Below, piece after piece: positions 11,336 through 21,271 of a DNA stretch of 64,000 bases. The stretch comes from Rhodospirillales bacterium (GTDB lineage: Bacteria; Pseudomonadota; Alphaproteobacteria; Rhodospirillales; SHVQ01), in assembly GCA_009694195.1 (NCBI GenBank), contig SHVQ01000001.1, forward strand, positions 62,001 through 126,000, given 5' to 3'. The notes under the pieces were generated by a model. The model worked only from the letters and a program-made list of their open reading frames with translations. It did no database searches and had not been told where the DNA came from. The first letter of the stretch is position 1. Each line of letters begins with the position of its first letter. The translations under genes and the position numbers were made by a program.

Positions 11336-12507
11336 CGCTGGCGCTCGTAATTCTGGCTCTCACGGCGGCGACGCTGGCGTTCCTGCTGATCCCGCTCGTC
11401 CGCCGCCAACCGCCGCCCCCTTCCCGTGCCGCGTTCGATGCGGCGATTTTTCGTGACCGGCTGAAGGAAATAGATCGCGAGGTGGAGCGCGGCGTGATCA
11501 GCGCGGCCGAAGCGGAAGCCTCGCGCACCGAAATCCACCGCCGCCTCCTCGCCGCCGCGCGAGAAGAGCCGGACACAGCCGGCGCATCGCGATCTCCGCA
11601 AACGTCCTGGCGGACGATCGTCGCCATCGCGGTCCTCGTTCCGGCCGGCGGGCTCGCCCTCTACCTGGCCGTTGGCTCGCCAAATATTTCCGATCATCTG
11701 CTTGCAGCACGGCGCGACACGCCTGCCGCCCATGCGGGCGAGGCAGATGGGATGGAACAAGCGGTCGAGCGCCTCGCCCAGCGCCTTCAGGGAAGCCCGG
11801 ACGACGTGGACGGCTGGCAGCTCCTCGCGCGCTCCTATGTCTCCATGCAGCGCTTCGGAGACGCAGCGAAGGCGTACCGCCAGGCGATGAGAGCGAGCAG
11901 CAACCGCCCGGACATCGCGGCCGATTATGCGGAAGTCTTGTTCGTTACCGCCGGCTCGACGGTGACGGCGGAAGCGCGCGCGATTCTCGAGGCGGTGCAA
12001 GCGGCGGACCCGATCAATCCGAAGGCCCGCTACTATCTCGGCCTCGCCATGGCCGAGCGGGGCGACTTCCGGGGCGCGCTGCAGGCGTGGATCGACCTCG
12101 CGCTCCTCTCGCCTGAGGACGCGCCGTGGATGCCGTTCGTCCGCGAGAACATCGGCCGCGCGGCAGGCGAGCTTGGCTTGGATGCGCGCTCGATCCCGCC
12201 GTCGGCCGAGGCCGTGCGCCTCGCCGGCAGCGGCCGCACCGTGTCCCCGCCACCGAAAGCCTCCGTGCCTGCGCGCGGAGACGCCGTCGCGCCGCCGCTC
12301 AAGACCGAGGAAGCAGAGGCGATCGCAGCGATGCCGGAAGCGGAGCGCGCGGCGATGATCCGCGGCATGGTCGAGCGGCTCGCGCAACGGCTCAAGGACA
12401 ACCCGGACGACCGCGAGGGGTGGCTGCGGCTCGCTCGCGCTTACGATGTGCTGGGGGAACGCGAGAAAGCGAAGGAAGCCCGGGCTCGCGCAGGCGAAGC
12501 CAAGTGA
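11332..12507 (+). CDS. ccmI: Cytochrome c maturation protein CcmI (CycH)
   Basis: An apocytochrome c chaperone with two N-terminal membrane spans (about 1-22 and 92-112) and a periplasmic TPR region. TPR-like repeats begin near residue 142 ([20 protein letters not shown]) and recur near the C-terminus ([19 protein letters not shown]). At 391 residues it is typical. It starts with GTG overlapping the ccmH stop. Unusually, its own stop overlaps the start of pgk (GTGA, 12504-12507). Confidence 0.93.
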   Translation: MTLALVILALTAATLAFLLIPLVRRQPPPPSRAAFDAAIFRDRLKEIDREVERGVISAAEAEASRTEIHRRLLAAAREEPDTAGASRSPQTSWRTIVAIAVLVPAGGLALYLAVGSPNISDHLLAARRDTPAAHAGEADGMEQAVERLAQRLQGSPDDVDGWQLLARSYVSMQRFGDAAKAYRQAMRASSNRPDIAADYAEVLFVTAGSTVTAEARAILEAVQAADPINPKARYYLGLAMAERGDFRGALQAWIDLALLSPEDAPWMPFVRENIGRAAGELGLDARSIPPSAEAVRLAGSGRTVSPPPKASVPARGDAVAPPLKTEEAEAIAAMPEAERAAMIRGMVERLAQRLKDNPDDREGWLRLARAYDVLGEREKAKEARARAGEAK

Positions 12508-13703
12508 AACCGTTCAAGACGAGCGACGATTTCGACGTGAAGGGCAAACGGGTGCTCGTGCGGACGGACCTCAACGTCCCCATGCGCGACGGCCGCATCA
12601 CGGACACGACCCGCATCACCCGCACCGCCGCCACTCTCGACGAGCTCGCGAAGCGCGGCGCGATCGTGATCGCGCTGTCCCACTTCGGCCGGCCCGAGGG
12701 CCGCGCCGTCAAGTCGATGAGCCTGAAGCCGGTGGCGGACGCGCTGTCGAAGGCCCTCGGCCGCAAGGTCACGTTCGTTCCCGATTGCGTGGGTCCGGCA
12801 GCCGAGAAAGCGGTGGCGACGGCGCGTCCCGGCGACGTCATCTTGCTCGAAAATCTCCGGTTCCATCCGGGGGAGGAGAAGAACGACAAAGCGTTTGCAG
12901 CGAAGCTCGCGTCCCTCGGGGACATCTACGTGAATGACGCCTTCTCGGCCGCACATCGGGCGCATGCTTCGACGGCGGCTATCGCCGAGCTCCTGCCGGC
13001 CGCAGCCGGCCGTCTCATGCAGGCCGAGCTGGAGGCGCTCGAAAGCGCGCTCGAATCCCCGAAGCACCCGGTCGCCGCGCTCGTCGGCGGCGCCAAGATA
13101 TCGACCAAGATCGACGTGATCGGACACCTGCTCGGAAAGGTCGACGTGCTCATCATCGGGGGCGGGATGGCCAACACCTTCCTGCACGCGAAGGGAATCA
13201 ACGTCGGCAAGTCGTTGTGCGAGCGGGACATGGCGGAGACCGCGCGTCGAATCCTCGCCGACGCGGAGCGGAACAAGGTCGACGTGATCTTGCCGTCGGA
13301 CGCCGTGGTCGCCCCCGCCTTCAAGGAATGCGTCGAAAGCAAGCCCGTCGCCATCGATGCGATACCGCCGGATTCCATGATCCTGGACATCGGGCCCAAA
13401 TCGATCGCGGCCCTCACGGCACGCCTGGAGACCCTGAAGACCCTTCTCTGGAACGGGCCGCTCGGGGCCTTCGAAGTGAAGCCGTTCGACGCCGGCACCA
13501 ACGCGGTCGCCAAGGCCGCCGCGCGCCTGACCAAGGCAGGCAAGCTCACCAGCGTCGCCGGCGGCGGCGATACGGTTGCCGCGCTCGCCAACGCCGGCGT
13601 GATCGACGATTTCTCGTACGTGTCGACGGCGGGCGGTGCATTCCTCGAATGGCTCGAGGGCAAGGACTTGCCGGGCGTCGCCGCGCTCTACGCGCGCCGC
13701 TAA
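12504..13703 (+). CDS. pgk: Phosphoglycerate kinase
   Basis: Cytosolic enzyme transferring phosphate from 1,3-bisphosphoglycerate to ADP. The 399 residues include the substrate-binding RTDLNVPM near residue 20, SHFGRP near 62 and the nucleotide-binding [13 protein letters not shown] near 353. I start it at GTG 12504 because that gives the normal N-terminus ([20 protein letters not shown]); it overlaps the ccmI stop by 4 nt, so it is probably co-translated with the ccm operon. No gap or Rap/gap-type glycolytic partner is adjacent. Confidence 0.96.
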   Translation: MKPFKTSDDFDVKGKRVLVRTDLNVPMRDGRITDTTRITRTAATLDELAKRGAIVIALSHFGRPEGRAVKSMSLKPVADALSKALGRKVTFVPDCVGPAAEKAVATARPGDVILLENLRFHPGEEKNDKAFAAKLASLGDIYVNDAFSAAHRAHASTAAIAELLPAAAGRLMQAELEALESALESPKHPVAALVGGAKISTKIDVIGHLLGKVDVLIIGGGMANTFLHAKGINVGKSLCERDMAETARRILADAERNKVDVILPSDAVVAPAFKECVESKPVAIDAIPPDSMILDIGPKSIAALTARLETLKTLLWNGPLGAFEVKPFDAGTNAVAKAAARLTKAGKLTSVAGGGDTVAALANAGVIDDFSYVSTAGGAFLEWLEGKDLPGVAALYARR

Positions 13704-13705
13704 GG

Positions 13706-15598
13706 TCAGGCTCGCGAGGGGCCGCCTTTCGCGGGGGGCTTGCGTCCGATCCCCTTCACGTCGCCCCGCCCGGGGCCGCCCGCGAGCGGCTGAATCCGGG
13801 ACAGGAGCCCGTCCAGCATGTCCTGCAGATGCTCCGACTGGGCAAGCAGGCGCTGGGTCGCCTCCAGGGCCTGGGCCGACGAGGTCGACGCGATGTCGCG
13901 GCCGATCTCGTTGATTCGATCGAGCGCGGCCCTCGTCGCTTCGACCGTCGCTTCCGCGCGATCGATGCTCTGGCGAATCGAATCGAATCGGAGGGAGCCG
14001 ACGTCATCCTGCTTCTCGGGGACCCCGGCAGCCGTCTTCTGGTCCGGAGAGAACAGCACCAGGTTCTCGCCGCCGAGGCCGGGCCGCGGGTCCGCGATCG
14101 CCGTGCGAACGGCGAGCAGATTCGTCTGATCGCGAAGCCCGACGACAATGGATTCAAGCTCCTCGATCTTGCCGTTGGCGTCCTCGACGGCCTGCATCAA
14201 TTCTTCCGTGCGCTCGACCTCGACGGCAGCGATGGTCAGGAACTTGCTGACGTTGGAGAGCTGCTGGGATACGCCGACGATCGAGTCGGGTGACGGGCCG
14301 GCGTCCATGGGCACGAGACTCGTTCCCGTGGCTGCCCCATCCGGTGGAGGAGCGCGATAGCGGGGCTCGGTGGGCGCAGGCGCCGGCTCCGTATCCTCGT
14401 CATCAGCCAGGGCGGCCGCGGCGAGGGCTTGTTCCAGCCGCGCGGCCGTGGCCTCGAGTTCGGCCCGCAGATGATCGACTTCCGCCATCGTGTCCATCCA
14501 GGCGTCGAGAGACCGAGCGAGCACGCCGACCGCGTCCACGTTGCCGCGCGCGGGAATGACGACGCCGCGATCTCCGCCGACGAGGCGCATCGCGGCAGCG
14601 GACACGGCCCGCACGGACGATGTGACGCTGCCCATCAGGAGAAGGCCGATCGCCGCCAGCAGAACGACGGCGCCGAGACCCCCACCCGCGAGCATCTGGC
14701 GGGCCAGCATACGTTCTTCGTCGAACCGGGCGACGGCGACGGCATTGAGCCGATCGGCAAGGGCGGGCAGTGCTTCCAGGCTTGGCGCGAGATAGATGAA
14801 GATGTCTTCGAAGTTTTGCGGATCGACCGTGGGACCCTTCCGCGCCTCCAGGAGAACCGTCATATCCGCGCGGTGCGCGGCAAGCAGGTTCCGGAGCGGC
14901 AGTCGTTCGCGGTCGGGAACTGAGCCTTCCTTAAGCCGCTCGGCGAGCGTGTCGTACTCGGCTGCAATCGCCGCGAGGTCGGCTTCCGCAACCGGCAGCC
15001 GCAAGCCGAGGCCGCGCTGAACGAGGAGCCCAAGCCGGTCGGCGAGCGGCGCTTGCCCGGCCGTCCTTAGCCTTGTCTGCACGTCTTGGGCCGATGCGCG
15101 GACCCGCGCCTGCGTTTCTGGATTCCCGGCGCCCGCCCGCGCCGATTTCACCATCTCGCCGAACTGGGCGCTGTATTGGGCGAGGCCGTCACGAAGCGTC
15201 GCCGCGTGCTGCTTCACATCATCCGGGAGGGGGAGCCTGAGAAGCCCGTCCACGGCCGCCGTGATACGGTTAAGGGCGACGTCGTGCGCGTCGGGGGCCG
15301 TAAGCTCGCGCCGGATGACGAATTGACGCTCAAGCGCCCGCACCTCGCCGATTTCACGCTCGATGCGGTTGACGAGCCGCACCATCTCGTGCTGCGCGTT
15401 GAGATCGCTGATGGCCGCGCTCATGCGGATGTCGACATAGAGGTAAAGGGCCGCCAGGGCGGCGAGCAGGAGGACGGCGGACAATACGAAAAGCCCCGTG
15501 CGGGTCGCCATCCGCATCGCGCCGAGGAACGTGACGTCCCGATACCGGTGCGCTTTGAGATCGAGGTATTCGTCGTCCAGGTGGTTTCGATTTGCCAT
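13706..15598 (-). CDS. Chemoreceptor-like membrane protein with altered signalling tip
   Basis: About 630 residues from the ATG at 15598 (a TTG lies one codon upstream). Segments in order: cytoplasmic N-terminus, membrane span near 32-54, a long helical periplasmic region (to about 300), a second span near 305-325, a HAMP-like segment, a proline/alanine-rich linker, then coiled coil. The C-terminal helix keeps the receptor fragment RDQTNLLAV near residue 490, but the following stretch, normally the strongly conserved NAAIEAARAGE signalling tip, reads RTAIADPRPGLGGENLV. Canonical coupling to CheA/CheW is therefore doubtful. It converges on pgk (2-nt gap), and no che genes are nearby. Confidence 0.7.
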   Translation of the reverse strand: MANRNHLDDEYLDLKAHRYRDVTFLGAMRMATRTGLFVLSAVLLLAALAALYLYVDIRMSAAISDLNAQHEMVRLVNRIEREIGEVRALERQFVIRRELTAPDAHDVALNRITAAVDGLLRLPLPDDVKQHAATLRDGLAQYSAQFGEMVKSARAGAGNPETQARVRASAQDVQTRLRTAGQAPLADRLGLLVQRGLGLRLPVAEADLAAIAAEYDTLAERLKEGSVPDRERLPLRNLLAAHRADMTVLLEARKGPTVDPQNFEDIFIYLAPSLEALPALADRLNAVAVARFDEERMLARQMLAGGGLGAVVLLAAIGLLLMGSVTSSVRAVSAAAMRLVGGDRGVVIPARGNVDAVGVLARSLDAWMDTMAEVDHLRAELEATAARLEQALAAAALADDEDTEPAPAPTEPRYRAPPPDGAATGTSLVPMDAGPSPDSIVGVSQQLSNVSKFLTIAAVEVERTEELMQAVEDANGKIEELESIVVGLRDQTNLLAVRTAIADPRPGLGGENLVLFSPDQKTAAGVPEKQDDVGSLRFDSIRQSIDRAEATVEATRAALDRINEIGRDIASTSSAQALEATQRLLAQSEHLQDMLDGLLSRIQPLAGGPGRGDVKGIGRKPPAKGGPSRA

Positions 15599-15767
15599 CA
15601 AGACTTCGCCGCCCCCTCGGCGAATGTTATTACAATTCGAAGGAGCCTTGATACGAATTCTTGGGTCCTGTCGCGCCAGGCGCCGCCTCGTTGACCCTTG
15701 GCCCCACCTTCGTTAGCGTCCGCTCAGCGGATCGATCTTGATTGCGCCGGAATGGAGGGAATCGGAA

Positions 15768-17117
15768 ATGCGCTTGGATCCTTGGCGGTTTCTGTGGAGC
15801 GCGCTGTTTGTGGCGGGCCTTTTCGCCGGCCCCGTCGTTGCCCAGTCGATCGAGGACAAGCTCGTGATCATCACGTCCTTCCCGAAGGACCTCACCGGAC
15901 CTTTCCAGGCCGCGTTCGAGAAGAAGCATGCGGGCGCGAAGGTCGAAGTTCTCAACAAGAGCACGTCGGCCGGAATCAAGTTCCTCGAGGAAACCGCGTC
16001 CAAAAACACCACGGACCTATTCTGGGCCTCGGCTCCCGACGCCTTCGAAGTGCTGAAAGGCGCCGGCCTGCTCCACAAATATTCAACAAAGGCGAAGGGA
16101 ATCCCGGAGAAGATCGGGTCCTATCCGATCCACGACCCGGACGGGCTTTACTTCGGTTTTGCCGCCTCCGGCTACGGCATCATGTGGAATACGCGCTATG
16201 TGCAGGCGAAGGGGCTTCCGGTCGCCAAGGAGTGGGACGATCTCAAGAAGCCGGTCTATTTCGGCCACGTCGCCATGTCGGCGCCGTCGCGCTCCGGCAC
16301 GACGCACCTGACGGTCGAGACGATTCTCCAGGGCGAAGGCTGGGATAAGGGATGGGCGACCCTCAAGGATATCTCCGGCAACTTCAAAACGGTGACCGAG
16401 CGCAGCTTTGGCGTTCCCGACGGCGTGAACAGCGGCGATTTCGGCTTCGGAATCGTCATCGACTTTTTTGCGTTCTCCTCCCAAGCCAGCGGCTTCCCGG
16501 TTGATTTCGTCTATCCCAAAGTCACGAGCGTGGTGCCCGCCAACATCGGGATCGTCAAGAACGCACCTCACCCGAAGGCGGCCGAGGCCTTCGTCGAATT
16601 CGTGTTGTCGCCGGAGGGGCAGGAAATCCTGCTCGATCCCAAGATCCGCCGGCTGCCCGTCAATCCCGCTACCTATTCGAAGGCGCCGCAAGGATTTCCG
16701 AACCCGTTCCAAGACAAGTCCATCGGCGCCGGTGTCAAGTTCGACGCCAAGCTCTCGGAGCAGCGGTACCGGGCCGTGAGCGCGTTGTTCGACGTGGTCG
16801 TGACCTACCGCCACGAGGACCTCGCGAAGGCGACGAAAGCGATCCACGACGCAGAGGCCGCGCTCGCCAAGAAGCCGAACGCCGAAGGCGCCAAGCTCGT
16901 GAAGGAGGCCCGCGCCGCCGTCACGGCCATGCCGATTTCGGCAGCCGAAGCCGCCAAGCCCGAGTTCGCCGCCGTCTTCACCAAGACGCGCGCGAAGAAA
17001 GAGGACAAGGCGGCCGGCCGCCAGGCGGAGGTCGAAGAGCAGTGGGACAGCTTCGCCAAGAAGAATTACGCGGACGCCAAGGAGAAAGCGGACAAAGCCC
17101 GGTCTCTCGCCAAGTAG
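15768..17117 (+). CDS. Iron(III)-type ABC transporter substrate-binding protein
   Basis: A periplasmic binding protein of 449 residues from ATG 15768, with GGAGGG (15754-15759) 8 nt upstream; a hydrophobic signal peptide ends GPVVAQS. The body (LVIITSFPKDLTGPFQAAFE, then ASGYGIMWNTRY) is the class of FbpA/AfuA and related polyamine/phosphonate binders. The last roughly 95 residues form a lysine/alanine-rich helical extension beyond the usual fold. It is first in a three-gene operon with a fused permease and an ATPase. The substrate (ferric iron, or a small organic ion) cannot be decided by eye. Confidence 0.82.
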   Translation: MRLDPWRFLWSALFVAGLFAGPVVAQSIEDKLVIITSFPKDLTGPFQAAFEKKHAGAKVEVLNKSTSAGIKFLEETASKNTTDLFWASAPDAFEVLKGAGLLHKYSTKAKGIPEKIGSYPIHDPDGLYFGFAASGYGIMWNTRYVQAKGLPVAKEWDDLKKPVYFGHVAMSAPSRSGTTHLTVETILQGEGWDKGWATLKDISGNFKTVTERSFGVPDGVNSGDFGFGIVIDFFAFSSQASGFPVDFVYPKVTSVVPANIGIVKNAPHPKAAEAFVEFVLSPEGQEILLDPKIRRLPVNPATYSKAPQGFPNPFQDKSIGAGVKFDAKLSEQRYRAVSALFDVVVTYRHEDLAKATKAIHDAEAALAKKPNAEGAKLVKEARAAVTAMPISAAEAAKPEFAAVFTKTRAKKEDKAAGRQAEVEEQWDSFAKKNYADAKEKADKARSLAK

Positions 17118-17151
17118 CCGTGCCGCGTCGCCGGGCCGTGGGGGTCAGATC

Positions 17152-18849
17152 GTGATCGCGGAGTTCCGACGCCATCCCGGTCCGGCGGCGGTTTTTTTCG
17201 CCGTTGCGGCCTTCCTTGTCGTCTTTCTCGGCGTGCCGGTCGTCAACGTGGTGTTCGTCGCATTCCAGGACCCGGCGACCGGTGCCTTCACGCTCGTCAA
17301 CTTCGAAGACTTCTTCCGAACATCGCTGTTCCGCGAATCATTCTGGAATTCCATTTACGTCGCGGCGATGACCGTGGTGGTCGCGTCGGCGCTCGCGCTG
17401 CCGCTCGCCTACTTCACCACGCGCTTCCACTTCGGCGGGGCCGCGGTGATCCAGAGTCTCGGCGTGGTGCCCCTGATCATGCCGCCCTTCGTCGGCGCCG
17501 TCGCCATGCAGCTCCTGTTCGGCCGCAACGGCTCGATCAATCTTCTGCTCGACAGTTGGTTCGGCATCACGATCCCGTTCATGAGCGGACTGAACGGCGT
17601 GATTTTTGTCGAGGCGATCCACTATTTCCCGTTCATCCTTTTGAACGTGACCGCGAGCCTGCAGATCATCGACCGCTCCATGGAGGAGTCGGCGCAAAAT
17701 CTAGGCAGCAGCGGCTTTCGGCTGTTCCGCCGGATCGTCTTCCCGCTCGCCATGCCGGGGTACGTCGCCGGGGCCTCGCTCGTCTTTCTCAAGGTGTTCG
17801 ATGACCTGGGAACGCCGCTTCTGCTCAACGTGAACAAGCTGCTTGCGCCGCAGGCCTACCTCCGCATCTCGACGGTCGGCGTGACCGATCCGATGGGCTA
17901 CGTCATCTCGGTGATCCTCGTCGCGTTTTCGCTGCTCGCCATGTGGGCGGCCACCCTCGCGCTCCGGGGCAAGGATTACGCGACCGTGCAGCGCGGCGGC
18001 GGCGGCCTCGCGCGGCGCCGGATGCGGCCCTCGGAGAAGGTCGGTGCTTACGCCGTCGTGCTCCTGGTTTTGGTGCTCGTCCTCTCGCCCCACGTCGGTC
18101 TCGCGCTGCTCTCGTTCGGGACCGTATGGTCGTTCAGCACCACCCCCGATGCCTACACGCTCGCCCACTACCATAAAATCTTCGAAGACACGCCCGAGTT
18201 CGTCACCAACACGGTCCTTTATGCGACGCTCGCGGCGGGCATCGACGTCGTGCTCGGGACGGCGATCGCATATCTCGTGCTGCGCACACGGCTGCCCGGG
18301 CGCGTGTGGCTCGACTACATGGCGATGGGGGCGATCGTGGTGCCGGGCCTCGTGCTCGGCATCGGCTATCTGCGCACGTTCCACGGCGTGGAGGCGCCCT
18401 GGGGCGGGCAGCCTCTCGCCGCGTGGTGGGGCATCCTGGTCATCGCGCTCGCCGTCCGGCGGCTTCCCTACGCGCTTCGCTCGTGCACGGCGGCCCTCCA
18501 GCAGCTCTCCGTCTCGCTCGAGGAGGCGGCCGAAAACCTCGGCGCCGGCAAGCTCCGCACGGTGCGGCGGATCGTGGTGCCGTTGATGGCGGGCGGCATG
18601 CTCGCCGGGTTCGTCACCAGCTTCGCCACCGCCGCCGTCGAGCTCTCGACCACGATCATGCTCGTCGCCCGCGAGTCCGACGCTCCCCTCTCCTACGCAA
18701 TCTACGTGTACATGCAATCGGCGGCAGGACGCGGCCCCGGCGCCGCGCTCGGCATCGTCGCCGTCGTCATCGTGGCGTTGGGGGCGTTCTTCTCTCATCG
18801 CGTCATCGAAAGCGAGCGGCGAGAGCGCGCCGTCCTCGCGGCGGCATAG
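17152..18849 (+). CDS. ABC transporter permease, two fused membrane domains (FbpB type)
   Basis: 565 residues with about twelve membrane spans in two homologous halves. Each half has an EAA-type coupling loop: EESAQNLGSSGFRLFRRIVF near residue 185 and EEAAENLGAGKLRTVRRIVV near 460. This duplicated architecture is characteristic of the ferric iron (FbpB/SfuB) and related permeases. It begins with GTG 34 nt after the binding protein gene and precedes the ATPase by 12 nt, so the three form one operon. Confidence 0.85.
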   Translation: MIAEFRRHPGPAAVFFAVAAFLVVFLGVPVVNVVFVAFQDPATGAFTLVNFEDFFRTSLFRESFWNSIYVAAMTVVVASALALPLAYFTTRFHFGGAAVIQSLGVVPLIMPPFVGAVAMQLLFGRNGSINLLLDSWFGITIPFMSGLNGVIFVEAIHYFPFILLNVTASLQIIDRSMEESAQNLGSSGFRLFRRIVFPLAMPGYVAGASLVFLKVFDDLGTPLLLNVNKLLAPQAYLRISTVGVTDPMGYVISVILVAFSLLAMWAATLALRGKDYATVQRGGGGLARRRMRPSEKVGAYAVVLLVLVLVLSPHVGLALLSFGTVWSFSTTPDAYTLAHYHKIFEDTPEFVTNTVLYATLAAGIDVVLGTAIAYLVLRTRLPGRVWLDYMAMGAIVVPGLVLGIGYLRTFHGVEAPWGGQPLAAWWGILVIALAVRRLPYALRSCTAALQQLSVSLEEAAENLGAGKLRTVRRIVVPLMAGGMLAGFVTSFATAAVELSTTIMLVARESDAPLSYAIYVYMQSAAGRGPGAALGIVAVVIVALGAFFSHRVIESERRERAVLAAA

Positions 18850-18861
18850 CGGGGCGACGCC

Positions 18862-19956
18862 ATGCACCCGGCACCCGGACGCAGCGCCGCGGTCGGCGTC
18901 GCGGTCGAAAACGTGAGCCTCTCCTTCGGCGCCATGCAGGTTCTCACAGACGTCAACCTCGCCATCGAGCCCGGCGAGTTCTTCGCCCTCCTCGGCCCGT
19001 CCGGCTGCGGCAAGACGACCCTTCTCCGGCTGCTCGCGGGATTCGAGCGGGCGAATTCCGGCCGCGTCCTGATCGGCGGGAAGGATGTCTCCGCTCTCCC
19101 CCCGTGGCGACGAAACGTCGGCATGGTCTTTCAGTCATACGCGCTCTGGCCGCATATGACGGTGCGCCGGAACGTCGCTTTCGGCCTCGAAGAACGAAAG
19201 ATTCCCCGCCAGCAACTCGCCGACCGCGTTCAGCGCGCCCTCGACCTCGTCGGTCTCGGCGCGCTCGGCGAGCGCCGTCCGTCGCAGCTTTCGGGCGGTC
19301 AGCAGCAGAGGGTGGCGCTTGCCCGCACCATCGTCATCGAGCCCGACGTCCTCCTGCTGGACGAGCCGCTCTCGAACCTGGATGCCAAGCTTCGCGTTCA
19401 AATGCGCCACGAGCTGCTCACGCTTCAGCGGACGCTCTCCATCACCACGATCTTCGTGACCCATGACCAGGAAGAGGCGAACACCACCGCCGACCGTATC
19501 GCCGTTGTGGATCGCGGCGTGATCCAGCAGGTAGGGACGCCGATCGAGCTCTATGACCGGCCCGCCAACCTGTTCGTCGCCAACTTCCTCGGCGTCGCCA
19601 ACGTCATCCCGGGATCGGTTTCGGAAAGCGGCGGCCGCATGATGTTCCGCTCGCGGGAGGGCGACCTTGTCGTTCCTCTGCCGAACGGACACCGCGACAT
19701 CCGAAGCGTCGTGTTCCGGCCGCAAGATATCGCGCTCATGGCCGCGGATGCCGCCTCGCCGCCGGACAAAATCCGCCTTTCCGGCGTGGTCAGTCACCGG
19801 GAGTTCCTCGGCGGTGTCGTTCGTTATCATGTGGACGCAGGAACCCGCGCGTTCGTCGTCGAAGAGCCCCACCGGCGCAACCACGTCGCCGTTCCGCCGG
19901 GCGCACCCGTTTCCCTCGTTCTCGACCCGGCCCATGCCGTCGGCGTGCGTGACTGA
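18862..19956 (+). CDS. ABC transporter ATP-binding protein (FbpC/PotA-like)
   Basis: Energises the neighbouring permease. In 364 residues: Walker A GPSGCGKTT near residue 50, signature LSGGQQQRVALART near 148, Walker B VLLLDEP near 168, and a C-terminal TOBE-like regulatory domain after about 240, as in CUT1/FbpC/PotA ATPases. The start ATG lies 12 nt after the permease stop. Confidence 0.87.
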   Translation: MHPAPGRSAAVGVAVENVSLSFGAMQVLTDVNLAIEPGEFFALLGPSGCGKTTLLRLLAGFERANSGRVLIGGKDVSALPPWRRNVGMVFQSYALWPHMTVRRNVAFGLEERKIPRQQLADRVQRALDLVGLGALGERRPSQLSGGQQQRVALARTIVIEPDVLLLDEPLSNLDAKLRVQMRHELLTLQRTLSITTIFVTHDQEEANTTADRIAVVDRGVIQQVGTPIELYDRPANLFVANFLGVANVIPGSVSESGGRMMFRSREGDLVVPLPNGHRDIRSVVFRPQDIALMAADAASPPDKIRLSGVVSHREFLGGVVRYHVDAGTRAFVVEEPHRRNHVAVPPGAPVSLVLDPAHAVGVRD

Positions 19957-20026
19957 ACGGCGCTTCGCAACGGGCCGGCGGGGGTCGCACCTTGTGTCCG
20001 GCGGTGGAAGACGCCACATTGGGACC

Positions 20027-20548
20027 ATGGCTGCCGAAGATCGCCGCAAGGGACCGTCGATCGAGGCCGTGCCCGATGGAGATACGAAGGCGCGCCTCGT
20101 CTGCCCGGAGTGCGGCTACGTCGAATACCGTAACCCGAAGATTGTGGTCGGCGCCGTCTGCGTCTGGGAGGACACCTTCCTCCTCTGCCGCCGGGCGATT
20201 CCGCCGAGAAAAGGCTTCTGGACCATGCCGGCGGGCTTCCTCGAGCTCAACGAGACCACGGCCGAAGGGGCGAAGCGCGAAGCCTTGGAAGAAGCGAATG
20301 CCCGGGTCGAGATCGACGGCCTCATCGGGGTCTACGAAATCCCGCACGCGAGCATGCTCTACGTGATTCACAAGGCGCGCCTGCTCGCACCCGACGTCGC
20401 GGCGGGCGCCGAAAGCGAGGCGGTCGCCTTCTTCCGCTGGAACGAAATCCCGTGGGACTCGCTGGCGTTTTCCAGCGTCGGTTGGGCCCACCGGCAATTC
20501 CAGGCCGCCGCCGCGCCAAGCCTGGTCGTGGCGCCTCCCGGATTCTGA
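20027..20548 (+). CDS. NUDIX hydrolase with N-terminal zinc-ribbon-like segment
   Basis: 173 residues. The N-terminal part has LVCPECGYVEYRNPK, the zf-NUDIX type lead-in. The Nudix box (GFLELNETTAEGAKREALEE) keeps the catalytic glutamates of the REXXEE core; the box's final glycine is asparagine here (EEAN). The family hydrolyses nucleoside diphosphates linked to another moiety, including NADH and ADP-ribose; the substrate is not determined. It follows the ABC operon by 70 nt and may be independent. Confidence 0.85.
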   Translation: MAAEDRRKGPSIEAVPDGDTKARLVCPECGYVEYRNPKIVVGAVCVWEDTFLLCRRAIPPRKGFWTMPAGFLELNETTAEGAKREALEEANARVEIDGLIGVYEIPHASMLYVIHKARLLAPDVAAGAESEAVAFFRWNEIPWDSLAFSSVGWAHRQFQAAAAPSLVVAPPGF

Positions 20549-20604
20549 TTTCTTCCCCTCTTTTTTGAGACTCCGTTAACCATTGGCCCCTTAGGTTCAG
20601 CGCC

Positions 20605-20820
20605 ATGACCGCTGTGCCGTCTCTCCCGACGACGTCAACCGCCGAAATTCCCCGCACGCTGCAGACGGTCCGAGACGTTCGGGTGCGGGCAGCCGCGCTG
20701 GCGGAACCGGAGACCGAGGGCGAGCGAAAAGCCATGCGCCGCCTCGACCACGTCCTCACGTCGGACGAGCCGTTGAACACCGAAGTTCCGCGAGGCTACT
20801 ACCTCAACATCCAGGTCTAA
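20605..20820 (+). CDS. Conserved small hypothetical protein
   Basis: A 71-residue acidic protein with no membrane span or signal. The C-terminal third (RRLDHVLTSDEPLNTEVPRG followed by YYLNIQV) looks ordered and conserved, the N-terminal 20 residues low complexity. I do not recognise a function. It sits 56 nt after the NUDIX gene and 16 nt before a DUF2141 gene, on the same strand. Coding is supported by codon pattern and spacing, not by a strong ribosome binding site. Confidence 0.55.
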   Translation: MTAVPSLPTTSTAEIPRTLQTVRDVRVRAAALAEPETEGERKAMRRLDHVLTSDEPLNTEVPRGYYLNIQV

Positions 20821-20836
20821 CTGCCGGTCGACTCTC

Positions 20837-21265
20837 GTGGTCCGAATCTTTACTGGGATTCTTGCGGCCACGTTCTTGACTTGCTGTGCCGCTCGCGCGG
20901 CCGAGCTCAAGATGACGGCGGTCGGTCTTCGATCCGACTCAGGCGTTGTCGAGTTCGCTCTCTATGCGACCCCCGAGTCGTTCCCGAAACGGGACGGCAT
21001 GATTGCCGGCAGCCGGGTCCGGATCGCCGACGCCAAAGCCGTCGGCATTTTCTCCAACCTCGCCCCCGGGACGTACGCCGTCGCCGTCTATCACGACGAG
21101 AACGACAACAACCAGTTCGACAAGGACCTCATCGGGCTTCCGCTCGAAGGGTTCGGATTCTCGAACGACGCTCCGGCCTTCTTCGGGCCGCCGTCGTTCG
21201 CCGAGGCCGCCGTCGCGGTTCCGGCCGAGGGTGCGGCCATCACCATCCGCATGAGTTACTGGTAG
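20837..21265 (+). CDS. DUF2141 domain-containing secreted protein
   Basis: 142 residues starting with GTG, with a signal peptide (1-21, ending CAARAAE). The mature part has the DUF2141 pattern: LAPGTYAVAVYHDENDNNQF, then GFGFSNDAP. The family is exported and has an immunoglobulin-like beta fold, with the acidic DENDNN stretch resembling a calcium site; function unknown. It converges with the DUF924 gene 6 nt away. Confidence 0.82.
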   Translation: MVRIFTGILAATFLTCCAARAAELKMTAVGLRSDSGVVEFALYATPESFPKRDGMIAGSRVRIADAKAVGIFSNLAPGTYAVAVYHDENDNNQFDKDLIGLPLEGFGFSNDAPAFFGPPSFAEAAVAVPAEGAAITIRMSYW

Positions 21266-21271
21266 CCCGCA

